Below, piece by piece: positions 1 through 9,096 of a stretch of 64,000 bases of DNA. Positions within the stretch are counted from its first letter, which is position 1. Each line of letters starts with the position of its first letter. The notes beneath the pieces were generated by a model. The model was not told where the DNA came from and made no database searches. It worked only from the letters and a program-made list of their open reading frames with translations. Made by a program: the position numbers and the translations under genes. Source of the DNA: Methanobacterium paludis (lineage in GTDB: Archaea; Methanobacteriota; Methanobacteria; Methanobacteriales; Methanobacteriaceae); contig NC_015574.1 in NCBI RefSeq assembly GCF_000214725.1, positions 2,357,001-2,421,000 on the forward strand, written 5' to 3'.

Positions 1-418
1 GGGGTCTGCCGTCTGCATCCATGTTTCCCTTGAGTTTTCCACGCAAATTGTAGGCAGATTCAAGGGATGGGAATATTATAACATGGTGCACTCGTTTCAT
101 ATCCTCAACTTCGGTTGTTAAAATAAACTTAGACTCTAAATTCCCTTTTTCCTCTATGTTTTGTGATACCTCCTTTGTTTCCTCCTTTGATCCCTCTTCT
201 GGATCAGTTAATCCATCTTTTAAAGAGAATATTCCATCAGATGTCTCTTCTGTAGTTTCCTCTATGATCTGGAGCCATTTGCCATGGAGTGCATCACCTG
301 TACCCACAAGATCTAATCCTTTAAGCTTTGCTTGAGGTGCAATGGTGATTGGGGACATGTTTTTAGAGGTTGCCATGGAGTATTTGCCGTGAATATGAAA
401 GTCCGCGTTTATTATCAT
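1..418 (-). CDS. Endonuclease Q-like PHP-domain protein (5' part, truncated by window edge)
   Basis: The reading frame opens with an ATG at 418 and runs off the left edge, so only about 139 N-terminal residues are visible. It begins MIINADFHIHGKYSMATSK, a PHP-type metal-binding opening (DFHIH), followed by LKGLDLVGTGDALH. This pattern is typical of the archaeal family once called TIGR00375 and now linked to endonuclease Q. EndoQ cleaves DNA 5' of deaminated bases and is reported to work with PCNA, whose gene lies about 4 kb away. An AGGT ribosome site precedes the ATG. An acidic insertion at about residues 55-80 (TEETSDG, DPEEGSKEET) is probably a loop. The family call is firm; nuclease activity is inferred. 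Confidence 0.8.
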   Translation of the reverse strand, partial: MIINADFHIHGKYSMATSKNMSPITIAPQAKLKGLDLVGTGDALHGKWLQIIEETTEETSDGIFSLKDGLTDPEEGSKEETKEVSQNIEEKGNLESKFILTTEVEDMKRVHHVIIFPSLESAYNLRGKLKGNMDADGRP

Positions 419-868
419 GTTTATACCTGTACCTTTTGAATGAAGTATTGACAAGAGTTAAATAAGAACTTAATTTTCAGTTGATAAACAATTTTAGTAC
501 ATTTTAATCAAGTTCTAAACTTCTTTTCAACCTTAATTCTTTTATAATTTTTCAAAATTATCTGAAATCAAAAACATTTAAGATTACAATTAAAAATTGA
601 GAATAAGACTTGTTTGAGAATAAGATTTGTACTAAATTTTAATACATTGTTTAAACCAAAAAACCCGGGAATTAATTTTTTAAATCTAGGATTTTTTAAT
701 AAATAGATTAAAAAAAGGAATTAACAAAAATGAGGGAACAAGGGAGTATTAAAAAGATTATTAAAATAATGATTTGATGTAAAAAATAATTTAAAATAGA
801 TTCAATTTAAGAATTTAGTAGAAAAAAGTTTAGTAAAAAAAGAATTTAGTAGTGTTCCTTGAGTTAGA
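419..868. other. Intergenic region, AT-rich
   Basis: About 450 bp separate the minus-strand PAC2 gene (ending at 869) from the upstream end of the EndoQ-like gene. I see no convincing reading frame or RNA gene. A/T homopolymer tracts near 500-860 would suit both an oligo-T terminator for the gene ending at 869 and a TATA-type promoter for the gene starting at 418. Confidence 0.5.
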
Positions 869-1642
869 TCATCCAATGTAACGGAGGTCTTCCTCACCGG
901 GCACAATGTTCATCCTTTCGGATACTTCTTTTTCCATCTGCTGGGCTTTTGATATCATCTTTCGAGTTTCTTCAGCCCTTTCTTCAAGCTTAGCTATGTC
1001 GATCTCTATTTTGAGTATTTCAAGTAGTACTGTGAGAACTGCCTTTGAAGCATCGGCATCTATGAAGTAGCCCGGGGTTTCACCCATTAAACACACACCG
1101 TTCATTCCTTTGGCCATTCCAAGCCCTAATAAAAGTCCGGATGCACCTATTATTCCGCCATCTGCAGATCTTAAAGTTACTTCATGGTCTTCTAACATTT
1201 TTGCCAGTTCTACTGTGGTTGCTGCTCCAAAGACCTTGGGAGTTTCAACTGCCTGTCCTGTTCCAAGACCTCCTAAGGTGTAGATTTCTTTCACACCGTA
1301 TCCTGAAACAAAATCAATTATCTTTCCACATATTTCGTACTGGCCCTCTGGACTAAGTCCTTGGGTGTTTCCGACAAGTATTATGTAGTCCCTTTCAGTT
1401 TCTCCCTGTGATTTGAGGAAGTAAAACTCATTTTTCATGGGTTCGATGGTTCCATCTTCACCTACAAAAACTTGAGGTGGGAATGAAGGTGAGTAAAGCT
1501 CTGCAAATTTTTCTGCACCTAATTCATGGATCATGTGCTCTGCAACCAATTTTCCCACATGTCCAAGTCCAGGAAGAGCCTCTATGAATATGGGTTCGGT
1601 GAGTTCAACATTCTCTATCATTTTAATGAAAGTCTTATCCAT
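869..1642 (-). CDS. Proteasome assembly chaperone family (PAC2-like) protein
   Basis: 257 residues of the PAC2 family (PF09754), widespread in archaea next to nop10. The N-terminus carries the characteristic EALPGLGHVGKLVAEH stretch (about residues 22-37). The middle has IILVGNTQG and YTLGGLGTGQ, and a conserved glycine-rich ADGGIIGASGLLLGLG segment lies near residue 160-175. The C-terminal 45 residues are charged and probably helical or coiled-coil. By homology it is thought to assist 20S proteasome assembly, but archaeal members are little tested. It starts directly after the nop10 stop (TAG ATG) with a GGAG site inside nop10, so the two are co-translated. The family is certain, the role inferred. 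Confidence 0.85.
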   Translation of the reverse strand: MDKTFIKMIENVELTEPIFIEALPGLGHVGKLVAEHMIHELGAEKFAELYSPSFPPQVFVGEDGTIEPMKNEFYFLKSQGETERDYIILVGNTQGLSPEGQYEICGKIIDFVSGYGVKEIYTLGGLGTGQAVETPKVFGAATTVELAKMLEDHEVTLRSADGGIIGASGLLLGLGMAKGMNGVCLMGETPGYFIDADASKAVLTVLLEILKIEIDIAKLEERAEETRKMISKAQQMEKEVSERMNIVPGEEDLRYIG

Positions 1643-1825
1643 CTAACCAACTCCTTTGCCGCTCTTTAAGAGCTGCTTTTTAAGAATTCGTCTATACTTC
1701 CCGTACTTATCCTCCGGAGAATATTTAGGCGGGTAAACAATCCCTACATCTCCTCCGCAGTAGGGACATACATCCTGAAGTGTGTACTCCCTACAGGACA
1801 TACACCTCTTCATTTTCATTTTCAT
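1643..1825 (-). CDS. nop10: H/ACA ribonucleoprotein protein Nop10
   Basis: 60 residues with the Nop10 zinc-binding pair CMSC (C8, C11) and CPYC (C20, C23), followed by PPKYSPEDKYGKYR. This is the linker and helix that dock on Cbf5 in the box H/ACA pseudouridylation complex. The start overlaps the stop of the aIF2-alpha gene (ATGA-type overlap), consistent with translational coupling. Three in-frame ATGs occur at the start (MKMKMK); the overlap makes the first plausible, but 1819 or 1813 remain possible. The pairing aIF2-alpha/Nop10/PAC2 is a conserved archaeal gene string. Confidence 0.95.
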   Translation of the reverse strand: MKMKMKRCMSCREYTLQDVCPYCGGDVGIVYPPKYSPEDKYGKYRRILKKQLLKSGKGVG

Positions 1826-2601
1826 TCTAATTCACGTTGGAAGTTACCTTCGCCGCCTTCTTCTTCAACAACGTCTATAGCTTGCTGAGCAGCTTCTTTA
1901 AGTAGAGTCTCTGCTGTGATGTAGTCAGATGATTTGACCATCAATCGATACCGTGGGGCACCTACACACTGCACTGAAATTCCTTCCTTGTCTATGGCAC
2001 CAAGTGCTCTTTTTATAACTTCAACACCATCAGGTGCGTAGGAGTGTAAATTAACATAACCAGTTATATGGACTTCAGGTGGGGATATGTTTCTTTTAGC
2101 AACTTCTGTAATTGCAACAGCCCATTCTTCACTTAATTTACTCTCTTTAAGAGATTCAACACCCTCTTCTGCTGATATTTCAAATACACCGTAAAGATCT
2201 CCAAATTCATCCATAAGGCCGTATCCGACCTCTTCATAGGCTGTTTCCAGATCTTTTCCGAGTTTTTTTGCAGCAAATTCAAGGAGTCTCTCTGCCTTCT
2301 GCTCAATCTTCCACTGCTGGATCTTTCTTGTCCTCTGATCTTCCCTTATCCTTTTAAGGGAAACATCAACGTGTCCCTTTTGAGGATTAACACGCAGAAC
2401 CCTTGCAACGATCTTCTGGTTCTCACGTACGTAGTCCCTTATATTTTTCACCCAACCGGATGATACCTCGGATATATGGATAAATGCTTCTTTATCATCA
2501 TATTCCTCAAGGCTTGCGAAGGCCCCGTAGTTTAGAACTTTATGAACCGTTCCTACCACCAAATCTCCTTCATCTGGCCATTGTTTTCTCATTCTTACCA
2601 T
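1822..2601 (-). CDS. eif2a: Translation initiation factor aIF2, alpha subunit
   Basis: 259 residues. The N-terminal S1/OB domain (about residues 10-85) has GDLVVGTVHKVLNYGAF, then AFIHISEVSSGWV and a C-terminal VDVSLKRI. It is followed by a helical domain and the alpha-beta C-terminal domain that contacts aIF2-gamma (VKSSDYITAETLLKEA). It is part of the heterotrimer that delivers initiator Met-tRNA to the small subunit. The length is that of the archaeal family. It starts MVRMRKQWPDEGD; the internal Met4 is the only rival start. The gene heads the aIF2-alpha/nop10/PAC2 string and overlaps nop10 by 4 bases. Confidence 0.97.
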   Translation of the reverse strand: MVRMRKQWPDEGDLVVGTVHKVLNYGAFASLEEYDDKEAFIHISEVSSGWVKNIRDYVRENQKIVARVLRVNPQKGHVDVSLKRIREDQRTRKIQQWKIEQKAERLLEFAAKKLGKDLETAYEEVGYGLMDEFGDLYGVFEISAEEGVESLKESKLSEEWAVAITEVAKRNISPPEVHITGYVNLHSYAPDGVEVIKRALGAIDKEGISVQCVGAPRYRLMVKSSDYITAETLLKEAAQQAIDVVEEEGGEGNFQRELE

Positions 2602-2652
2602 TAGAACACCTAATATGTCTAATAAATATTTATTATATATTTATTACATTAT

Positions 2653-2687
2653 TAACCTGATAATAAGGTTATTATATTCAACCTTAT
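2653..2687. promoter_or_regulatory. Overlapping inverted repeats between S27e and aIF2-alpha genes
   Basis: Three related words lie in series: TAACCT (2653-2658), ATAAGGTT (2663-2670) and AACCTTAT (2680-2687). The middle word can pair with either flank (6 bp or 8 bp), giving two mutually exclusive hairpins. The site lies in the 168-bp gap upstream of the aIF2-alpha gene's leader and downstream of the S27e stop. It could be a terminator/leader element or a protein site; no function is established. Confidence 0.35.
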
Positions 2688-2769
2688 AATAAAGGGAATT
2701 TAACCCTTAAATCAAGATTAAAGGAACTATTAACAATTCCTTTATCCTGGTTTTTTAGTCGTACTCTAA

Positions 2770-2955
2770 TTAATCGAGTACTTCAATGATCTGAGCCCTT
2801 ATCTGGGATTTTCCGCCCTGGGATCTTACCAAGGTTTTTCCGCAGATTATACATTTAACGTTGGATGCAGCATGGTCGAAGACTATTTGCTGGTTTCCAC
2901 AGTCTGTGCATTTAACCCTTAAGAAGTTGCTTTTGTTACTTCTGAATTTTGCCAT
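2770..2955 (-). CDS. rps27e: Small ribosomal subunit protein S27e
   Basis: 61 residues with a C4 zinc finger made of CTDC (C16, C19) and CIIC (C35, C38), preceded by the basic MAKFRSNKSNFLRV start. Length and spacing match archaeal S27e. It lies 9 bp downstream of the L44e gene, with which it forms the usual archaeal L44e-S27e pair. Confidence 0.97.
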   Translation of the reverse strand: MAKFRSNKSNFLRVKCTDCGNQQIVFDHAASNVKCIICGKTLVRSQGGKSQIRAQIIEVLD

Positions 2956-2964
2956 TTAACCACC

Positions 2965-3243
2965 CTACATTTTGAATTCTACTTTTCCAGTTCTGAATGA
3001 GGATCTTTTTATATGGGTTTTTCCACATTCTTTGCATTTGTATCGTAGATCCAGTTTTTTGATCGGTTTGTTTCTTGATGGAAGCGGCCTTGGGTAACCC
3101 CTGTAACCTGCAGTAACACGCCTGAACTGACGTTGACCCCATTTAAGTTCGCTTGCCTTTCTTCTTTTTGATTCAAATACTTCGTGAATGGTATGTTTCT
3201 TACAACTTGGACAGTAAGTTCTCCTTTCTTTCGGAATCTTCAT
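2965..3243 (-). CDS. rpl44e: Large ribosomal subunit protein L44e
   Basis: 92 residues with zinc ligands CPSC (C11, C14) and CKEC (C70, C73). The basic middle contains GQRQFRRVTAGYRGYPRPLP, typical of L44e at the E site of the large subunit. The first gene of the L44e-S27e pair; a 135-bp AT-rich gap separates it from the GINS gene upstream. A TATA-like tract at about 3276-3300 would suit a promoter. Confidence 0.97.
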   Translation of the reverse strand: MKIPKERRTYCPSCKKHTIHEVFESKRRKASELKWGQRQFRRVTAGYRGYPRPLPSRNKPIKKLDLRYKCKECGKTHIKRSSFRTGKVEFKM

Positions 3244-3378
3244 ATAATCACCTCTTTAACGTAAAAATAAGTCATGTTATATTTGCTTATTTAAACCTAC
3301 TACAAATTATTAATATTAAACTTGTTATAAAAAGTCTAATCTGTCTAATTTATATTGGACTTATTTATCATTTATTGT

Positions 3379-5177
<1,799 letters not shown>

Positions 5178-5192
5178 TTTCGTCCTCCTTAT

Positions 5193-6065
5193 CTATTTTT
5201 TATCTTCTCCAGTTATATTATTCTTATTCTTATCTACCTTATTATCATTTTCATCTGCAGTATTCTTTGAGTTTTCTTTTGAAGTATCAACTGGGCCTTT
5301 TCTTCCCTCAGCAACTTCAAGTTCTGAATGTATATTTTTAAGGAACGTGGCAGACAGTAATTTCTGATAAAATGCCGCCACTATTACAAATACACCAACT
5401 AACATTAAGAAAGCTGCGAACATTGCTGTTTCGCCGAACATAACGTTGTCAGCTACCTTAGTAACTGGACTGGACATCATGATTAAACCGTAAATTATGA
5501 GAATAATACCCACAAATAAAGCAGTAAACTGAGCTATGCGTTCTTTTTTGGATTTCAAAGTCCTGAAACTCTCATATTTCATGAGGTGTTCTACAAATGG
5601 AAACTCATGATCATCTTTAGCATTTGAGTCTTCAGAGGATTTAAGATCTTCAGAAACCTCAGATTTTGGGGATTCCTGCCCACCTTCAGAAACTCCGGGC
5701 TTTTGTGGTTCTGTTTTAGAAGTTTGTGGTTCTGTTTTAGAAGTTTGTGGTTCTGTTTTAGAAGTTTGTGGTTCTGTTTTAGAAGTTTGTAGTTCTGTTT
5801 TAGAAGTTTGTAGTTCTGTTTTAGAAGTTTTGGATGTTTCATCCACATGCTTTTTTTCGGGATTATCATGATGAGTTAGATCCCGCTCAAGCAACTCCTT
5901 GAACTGCTCAATGAATCCTTTGATGTCCGATAAGAATGAATTAAAAGAATTATCTTTAGTTTTATCGTTATTTTTATCATTCTTATCTTTATCATTCAGT
6001 GAACTATTTCCTTCCCCCATATCCCCTGAAACCTTATCTGAACTATCCGACATATTATTCTCCAT
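5193..6065 (-). CDS. Membrane protein with TSKTEPQ heptad-like repeats, function unknown
   Basis: 290 residues. The first 60 are polar and rich in D/K/N/S. At about residues 78-125 TSKTE(L/P)Q is repeated six times, encoded by a 21-bp tandem array. After an acidic stretch, two hydrophobic segments follow at about 180-200 (FTALFVGIILIIYGLIMM) and 212-232 (AMFAAFLMLVGVFVIVAAFY). The tail is charged. I predict a two-span membrane protein with both long polar tails on the same side. It sits between tfs and pcn on the same strand, so it is probably co-transcribed with the clamp. I do not recognise a family; a structural or anchoring role is a guess. Confidence 0.75.
   Translation of the reverse strand: MENNMSDSSDKVSGDMGEGNSSLNDKDKNDKNNDKTKDNSFNSFLSDIKGFIEQFKELLERDLTHHDNPEKKHVDETSKTSKTELQTSKTELQTSKTEPQTSKTEPQTSKTEPQTSKTEPQKPGVSEGGQESPKSEVSEDLKSSEDSNAKDDHEFPFVEHLMKYESFRTLKSKKERIAQFTALFVGIILIIYGLIMMSSPVTKVADNVMFGETAMFAAFLMLVGVFVIVAAFYQKLLSATFLKNIHSELEVAEGRKGPVDTSKENSKNTADENDNKVDKNKNNITGEDKK
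5703..5828 (-). repeat. 21-bp in-frame tandem repeat in the membrane-protein gene
   Basis: Six copies of a 21-bp unit. The four copies nearest the 3' end of the gene encode a TEPQ version and the two others a TELQ version, differing by one base change. The near-identity suggests recent expansion by slippage or unequal recombination. Confidence 0.95.
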
Positions 6066-6109
6066 AAATACTCATAAATTGGACCATATTTTTTTAACTT
6101 GAATCCTTA

Positions 6110-6427
6110 TTAATCGTACTCACGCCATGTGTATCCACATTTGGTGCATCTTAAAAATCTTGTTTCTGACTCGTCAGCCCTTCTTGTCTGCTGAAGCCAC
6201 CAGGATGCTTCTTTGTTTTTACATTTGGGGCAGATGGCTTTGGTTGTGGGTAATGTTTGGATGTCATCGCTTGTAAATATTATGCTCTCTTTGGCTTTCA
6301 CTTTCTCAGAAACTTTATATTCACTCATTGATTCTTTTGTTATATCCTCTTTGTATCCGCATTTTTTGCATTCAAAACAATCCCCTTGAGGAAACATGAC
6401 TGTTCCACATTTTGGACAAAATTCCAT
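6110..6427 (-). CDS. Transcription factor S (TFS/TFIIS-like cleavage factor)
   Basis: 105 residues with two zinc ribbons. The N-terminal one has CPKC (C4, C7) and CFECKKC, and the C-terminal one CPKCKNKEASWW and LRCTKCGYTWREY. The catalytic acidic pair in the TFIIS hairpin is present (QTRRADESET). It rescues backtracked RNA polymerase by stimulating transcript cleavage. The length is normal for archaeal TFS. It is the first gene of the tfs-membrane protein-pcn-gins string. Confidence 0.95.
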   Translation of the reverse strand: MEFCPKCGTVMFPQGDCFECKKCGYKEDITKESMSEYKVSEKVKAKESIIFTSDDIQTLPTTKAICPKCKNKEASWWLQQTRRADESETRFLRCTKCGYTWREYD

Positions 6428-6582
6428 TTAAATCCTCCTGATATATTAACAAATTAGTAATAATGGTATTTAAGTGATGTAATCTACTGCGGGGTATTCC
6501 TGATTTGTATTAAATATGTTAAAAATTTTAATTTAAAATTTAGATTTTATTGATCAAGTATAAATTTATTATCTTTTTTAAA

Positions 6583-6996
6583 TTATTCTTGAAATTTCAA
6601 GATGTTCAAAGCATCTTCAATGATCTTTCCATGGTCAAATGCCAGTTCAAGTTCCGAAATTTCATGAAGAGGGAAACATTCAACATCAGCCGCATCTGTG
6701 TCTGCTTTGAGATTCCCTTGGATGTTACGGGCTAGAAAACATACCGATACTGTGTGTCCTCTCGGGTCCCTTTTAGGATCCGAGTATACTCCAACGATTC
6801 TGTCGAGCTCCACTTCAAGGCCTGTTTCCTCCTTGGTTTCCCTCATGGCCGCTGATTCTACTGTCTCACCGTACTCAACAAAACCACCAGGCAGGGCCCA
6901 AAATCCTTTATATGGGTTGTTTTTTCGTTTGATGAGTACTATCGACTCAACATCGCACAGTATTACGGTATCTACAGTTAAAAGAGGGTTTTTAAT
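6583..6996 (-). CDS. Nudix hydrolase, start codon non-canonical or undetermined
   Basis: The frame contains a perfect Nudix box, GGFVEYGETVESAAMRETK then EETGLEV (GX5EX7REUXEEXGU), preceded by NPYKGFWALPGG and followed by CFLARNIQG. Such enzymes hydrolyse nucleoside diphosphates linked to other moieties; ADP-ribose or oxidised nucleotides are possible substrates. The only ATG in frame (6846) lies inside the Nudix box, so it cannot be the start. Between the upstream in-frame stop (TAA at 7030-7032) and the core there is no ATG, GTG or TTG. I placed the start at an ATT (6996) that gives IKNPLLTVDTVIL, a normal family N-terminus; ATA at 7029 is the other choice. A sequencing or real frameshift upstream is also possible. 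Confidence 0.75.
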   Translation of the reverse strand: MKNPLLTVDTVILCDVESIVLIKRKNNPYKGFWALPGGFVEYGETVESAAMRETKEETGLEVELDRIVGVYSDPKRDPRGHTVSVCFLARNIQGNLKADTDAADVECFPLHEISELELAFDHGKIIEDALNILKFQE

Positions 6997-7232
6997 AGGA
7001 ACACTTCCCTGTCTTAAGACGTCGATTATTTATGATTAAATTAAACTTTAAGATTAATTCTTAACTAAAACACTTAACTATTCAATTTATTTAACTCATA
7101 GAATATTTTCTATAGAATATTTTGACTTCATAAATTTTATCTACCCATTTAATATTTGGTTTTATGCAATTAACTTATTAGATCCACAATTTAAAAAGAG
7201 TTTAATACTAGTTTCTGATGAGATTAATCGAA

Positions 7233-7922
7233 TTACGCACTGCCTTTTGACTCTCCTGTTGTAACACCCGCCGCTATTATGTGGGCCGCCCTAATAGGTT
7301 CGGGTATGGCGCTTCGAGTTGCAGAAAGCCTTACTATTTCTTCTGCATCATCAACTCCAATTCCACACGTCTGAATGTAGACAGGCTCATTGTTTTCGAC
7401 CTTGTGCACATTTCCGGCATCGATAACATTATTCCAACGCTTTTCCCAGTCACCAAACTTTTTTAAGGCTTTTTTTATCCTATCAAAATTTGGTTGCTTT
7501 CTCATTATAACTATAACAGGTATTCCTGTTTCATGGAAGATCTGATGGATGTTTGCAACGTTAAATCCCCCGAAGGTTATACCGTCAAGCATGATGACAC
7601 CAAGCTGGTCTTTGTGCCTGGAACCATTCACCATGTCGGTTATTTTCTCGGTTGAGTCTGTACCGTCACCCTGGATGTAGGTTCTTAAGACGCCATCAAG
7701 CCAGACCCCTGCTCTGAAGACAGTACCTACCACCATAACAGGACCTTGAGTGTGGGGTGTGAATGGAGCATCATCAATCCCCAGAATCCTTATTTCTTGC
7801 TTTATTATTCTGAATTTCCTGTTTTGATCATGATTATCAGGATGGTTGTTGTTTTGATCTTTGTAGATCCCTTTTTTATCTGGATCTTTATTGATCTCTA
7901 TATCTGGATCTTTACTTTTCAT
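7233..7922 (-). CDS. DUF99 family protein (UPF0215)
   Basis: 229 residues. The DUF99 core starts at about residue 40 with IRILGIDDAPF, continues with MVVGTVFRAGVWLDG and GVIMLDGITFGGFNV, and ends with RAAHIIAAG. The family is archaeal, structurally related to endonuclease V-like folds, and has no established function. The first 38 residues are a hydrophilic D/N/K-rich extension with repeated DPD triplets, absent from the usual core. The start lies inside the rpoL gene (11-bp overlap). An internal start near the core is possible but no Met is available there. Confidence 0.85.
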   Translation of the reverse strand: MKSKDPDIEINKDPDKKGIYKDQNNNHPDNHDQNRKFRIIKQEIRILGIDDAPFTPHTQGPVMVVGTVFRAGVWLDGVLRTYIQGDGTDSTEKITDMVNGSRHKDQLGVIMLDGITFGGFNVANIHQIFHETGIPVIVIMRKQPNFDRIKKALKKFGDWEKRWNNVIDAGNVHKVENNEPVYIQTCGIGVDDAEEIVRLSATRSAIPEPIRAAHIIAAGVTTGESKGSA

Positions 7923-8181
7923 CTTTAAAAGGTTCTATGAGGTTTTTAAACTCATCACACCTTGATTTAACTGTCTCTGCAGCTTTCTTAAGCGATTTTC
8001 GAGGATTTTTAGCCTTAATATACAGCTTAGGTTCACCTATGATCGGGTGATCAATAACGTATGCTGCTGCCTCAACATCCTCATCTTCCATTAAAGTCTT
8101 TCTTAAAGTATTGCAGAGTGTGTGAGTTTCCCCTGTGATTTCTATTTCCAATTCCTTTTTTGTATCTTTTAATATCTTCAT
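7912..8181 (-). CDS. rpoL: DNA-directed RNA polymerase subunit Rpo11 (L)
   Basis: 89 residues, normal length. It contains ELEIEITGETHTLCNTLRK, EAAAYVIDHPIIGEPKLYI and ALKKAAETVK-like C-terminal helix sequence (SLKKAAETVKSRCDEF). It pairs with Rpo3 to seed polymerase assembly. I chose the ATG at 8181 because it gives the family N-terminus MKILKDTKKE, lies 1 bp after the csl4 stop and has AGGGG 5 bases upstream. A longer frame to 8250 would overlap csl4 by 68 bp and is unlikely. Confidence 0.95.
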   Translation of the reverse strand: MKILKDTKKELEIEITGETHTLCNTLRKTLMEDEDVEAAAYVIDHPIIGEPKLYIKAKNPRKSLKKAAETVKSRCDEFKNLIEPFKDEK

Positions 8182-8182
8182 T

Positions 8183-8752
8183 TTACCCCTCATATTCTGA
8201 AGAAATATTTCTTTTCTCTTTTCTTCCACAATTTGGACATGTGACTTCATTTTTGTCTGTTCTTTTCATGAAGTGCCTGCAGTTGGTACACATTGCCTTT
8301 ATAACTCCGAGTTCATCTTCGGCTGTTGTAAGGTCAACGTTGTCTATACCCATGACCTTGGTCACTCTTGCCTCAATAAGATCTCCAATCCTAAATTCAT
8401 CGGATAATTTGGCCACATATCCCTTATCAGCCTGAGATATATGTATCGCTCCTGAAAAGGATGTTACAAGACTTCTGCTTTTGCCCTTAATTCCTTCTAG
8501 CCTCATAAGGGCGCGCTGACCCCTAACCTCTGATATCTGACCGAAAACAACTACTCCATTTTTTAGTACTGAAGGAGAGCTTGTTTTTGGGATTATTGAT
8601 ATCTTCTTATTTTTATTATCCATAGAAACTGTTCCGGCCGTAAGGGACCTTATTTCACCATCTTCTTCATAAGTCCCCTCTGACGGGACAAACTCTTCGG
8701 TAACTCCTAAAGCGTCACCGGGCAGAACAAAATCTCCAGATTTGGTTTTCAT
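8183..8752 (-). CDS. csl4: Exosome RNA-binding subunit Csl4
   Basis: 189 residues. The N-terminal domain (GDFVLPGDALGVTEEFVPSEGTYEEDG) is the Csl4 barrel. A central S1 domain (about 62-145) has VVVFGQISEVRGQRALMRLEGI and GAIHISQADKGYV. The C-terminal zinc ribbon has CTNCRHFM and CPNCGRKEKR. With Rrp4 it caps the archaeal exosome and recruits substrate and DnaG. It is immediately upstream of rpoL, a conserved archaeal pair. Confidence 0.96.
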   Translation of the reverse strand: MKTKSGDFVLPGDALGVTEEFVPSEGTYEEDGEIRSLTAGTVSMDNKNKKISIIPKTSSPSVLKNGVVVFGQISEVRGQRALMRLEGIKGKSRSLVTSFSGAIHISQADKGYVAKLSDEFRIGDLIEARVTKVMGIDNVDLTTAEDELGVIKAMCTNCRHFMKRTDKNEVTCPNCGRKEKRNISSEYEG

Positions 8753-9096
8753 TGATTCACCTCAACTTAAAATAAGTATATGAATTTCATGAATTCAACT
8801 ATCTTACAAATTTTTAACATGCGTTTATAAATTTTTAACCTATAGATCTTTTATACCTATAAGAATCAAATTTCTCCTTTACACATTATTTATATGTTGT
8901 TATATTAAGCTTGGTTATCTTTTTATAAACCATTGTAATAAATAGTTAAGGAAATATTTAATGTGAGATAAAACTTGTGAAATAATAACTAACATCGGCT
9001 GACCCTCATAAAAACTTCTTAAAGCCATTATACGACCCATTTCAGTTTTTTAATTAAATCTTGCAATGTTAATTTGCAATGTTATCTCAGATCGGC
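8753..9096. other. Intergenic region upstream of csl4
   Basis: 344 bp between the dph2 stop and the csl4 start. The tract TTTATAAATTTTTAAC around 8823-8839, with a near copy at 8803-8818, and several TATA-like stretches at 8850-8900 make this the probable promoter region for the csl4-rpoL-DUF99 operon. I see no open reading frame or structured RNA. Confidence 0.5.
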
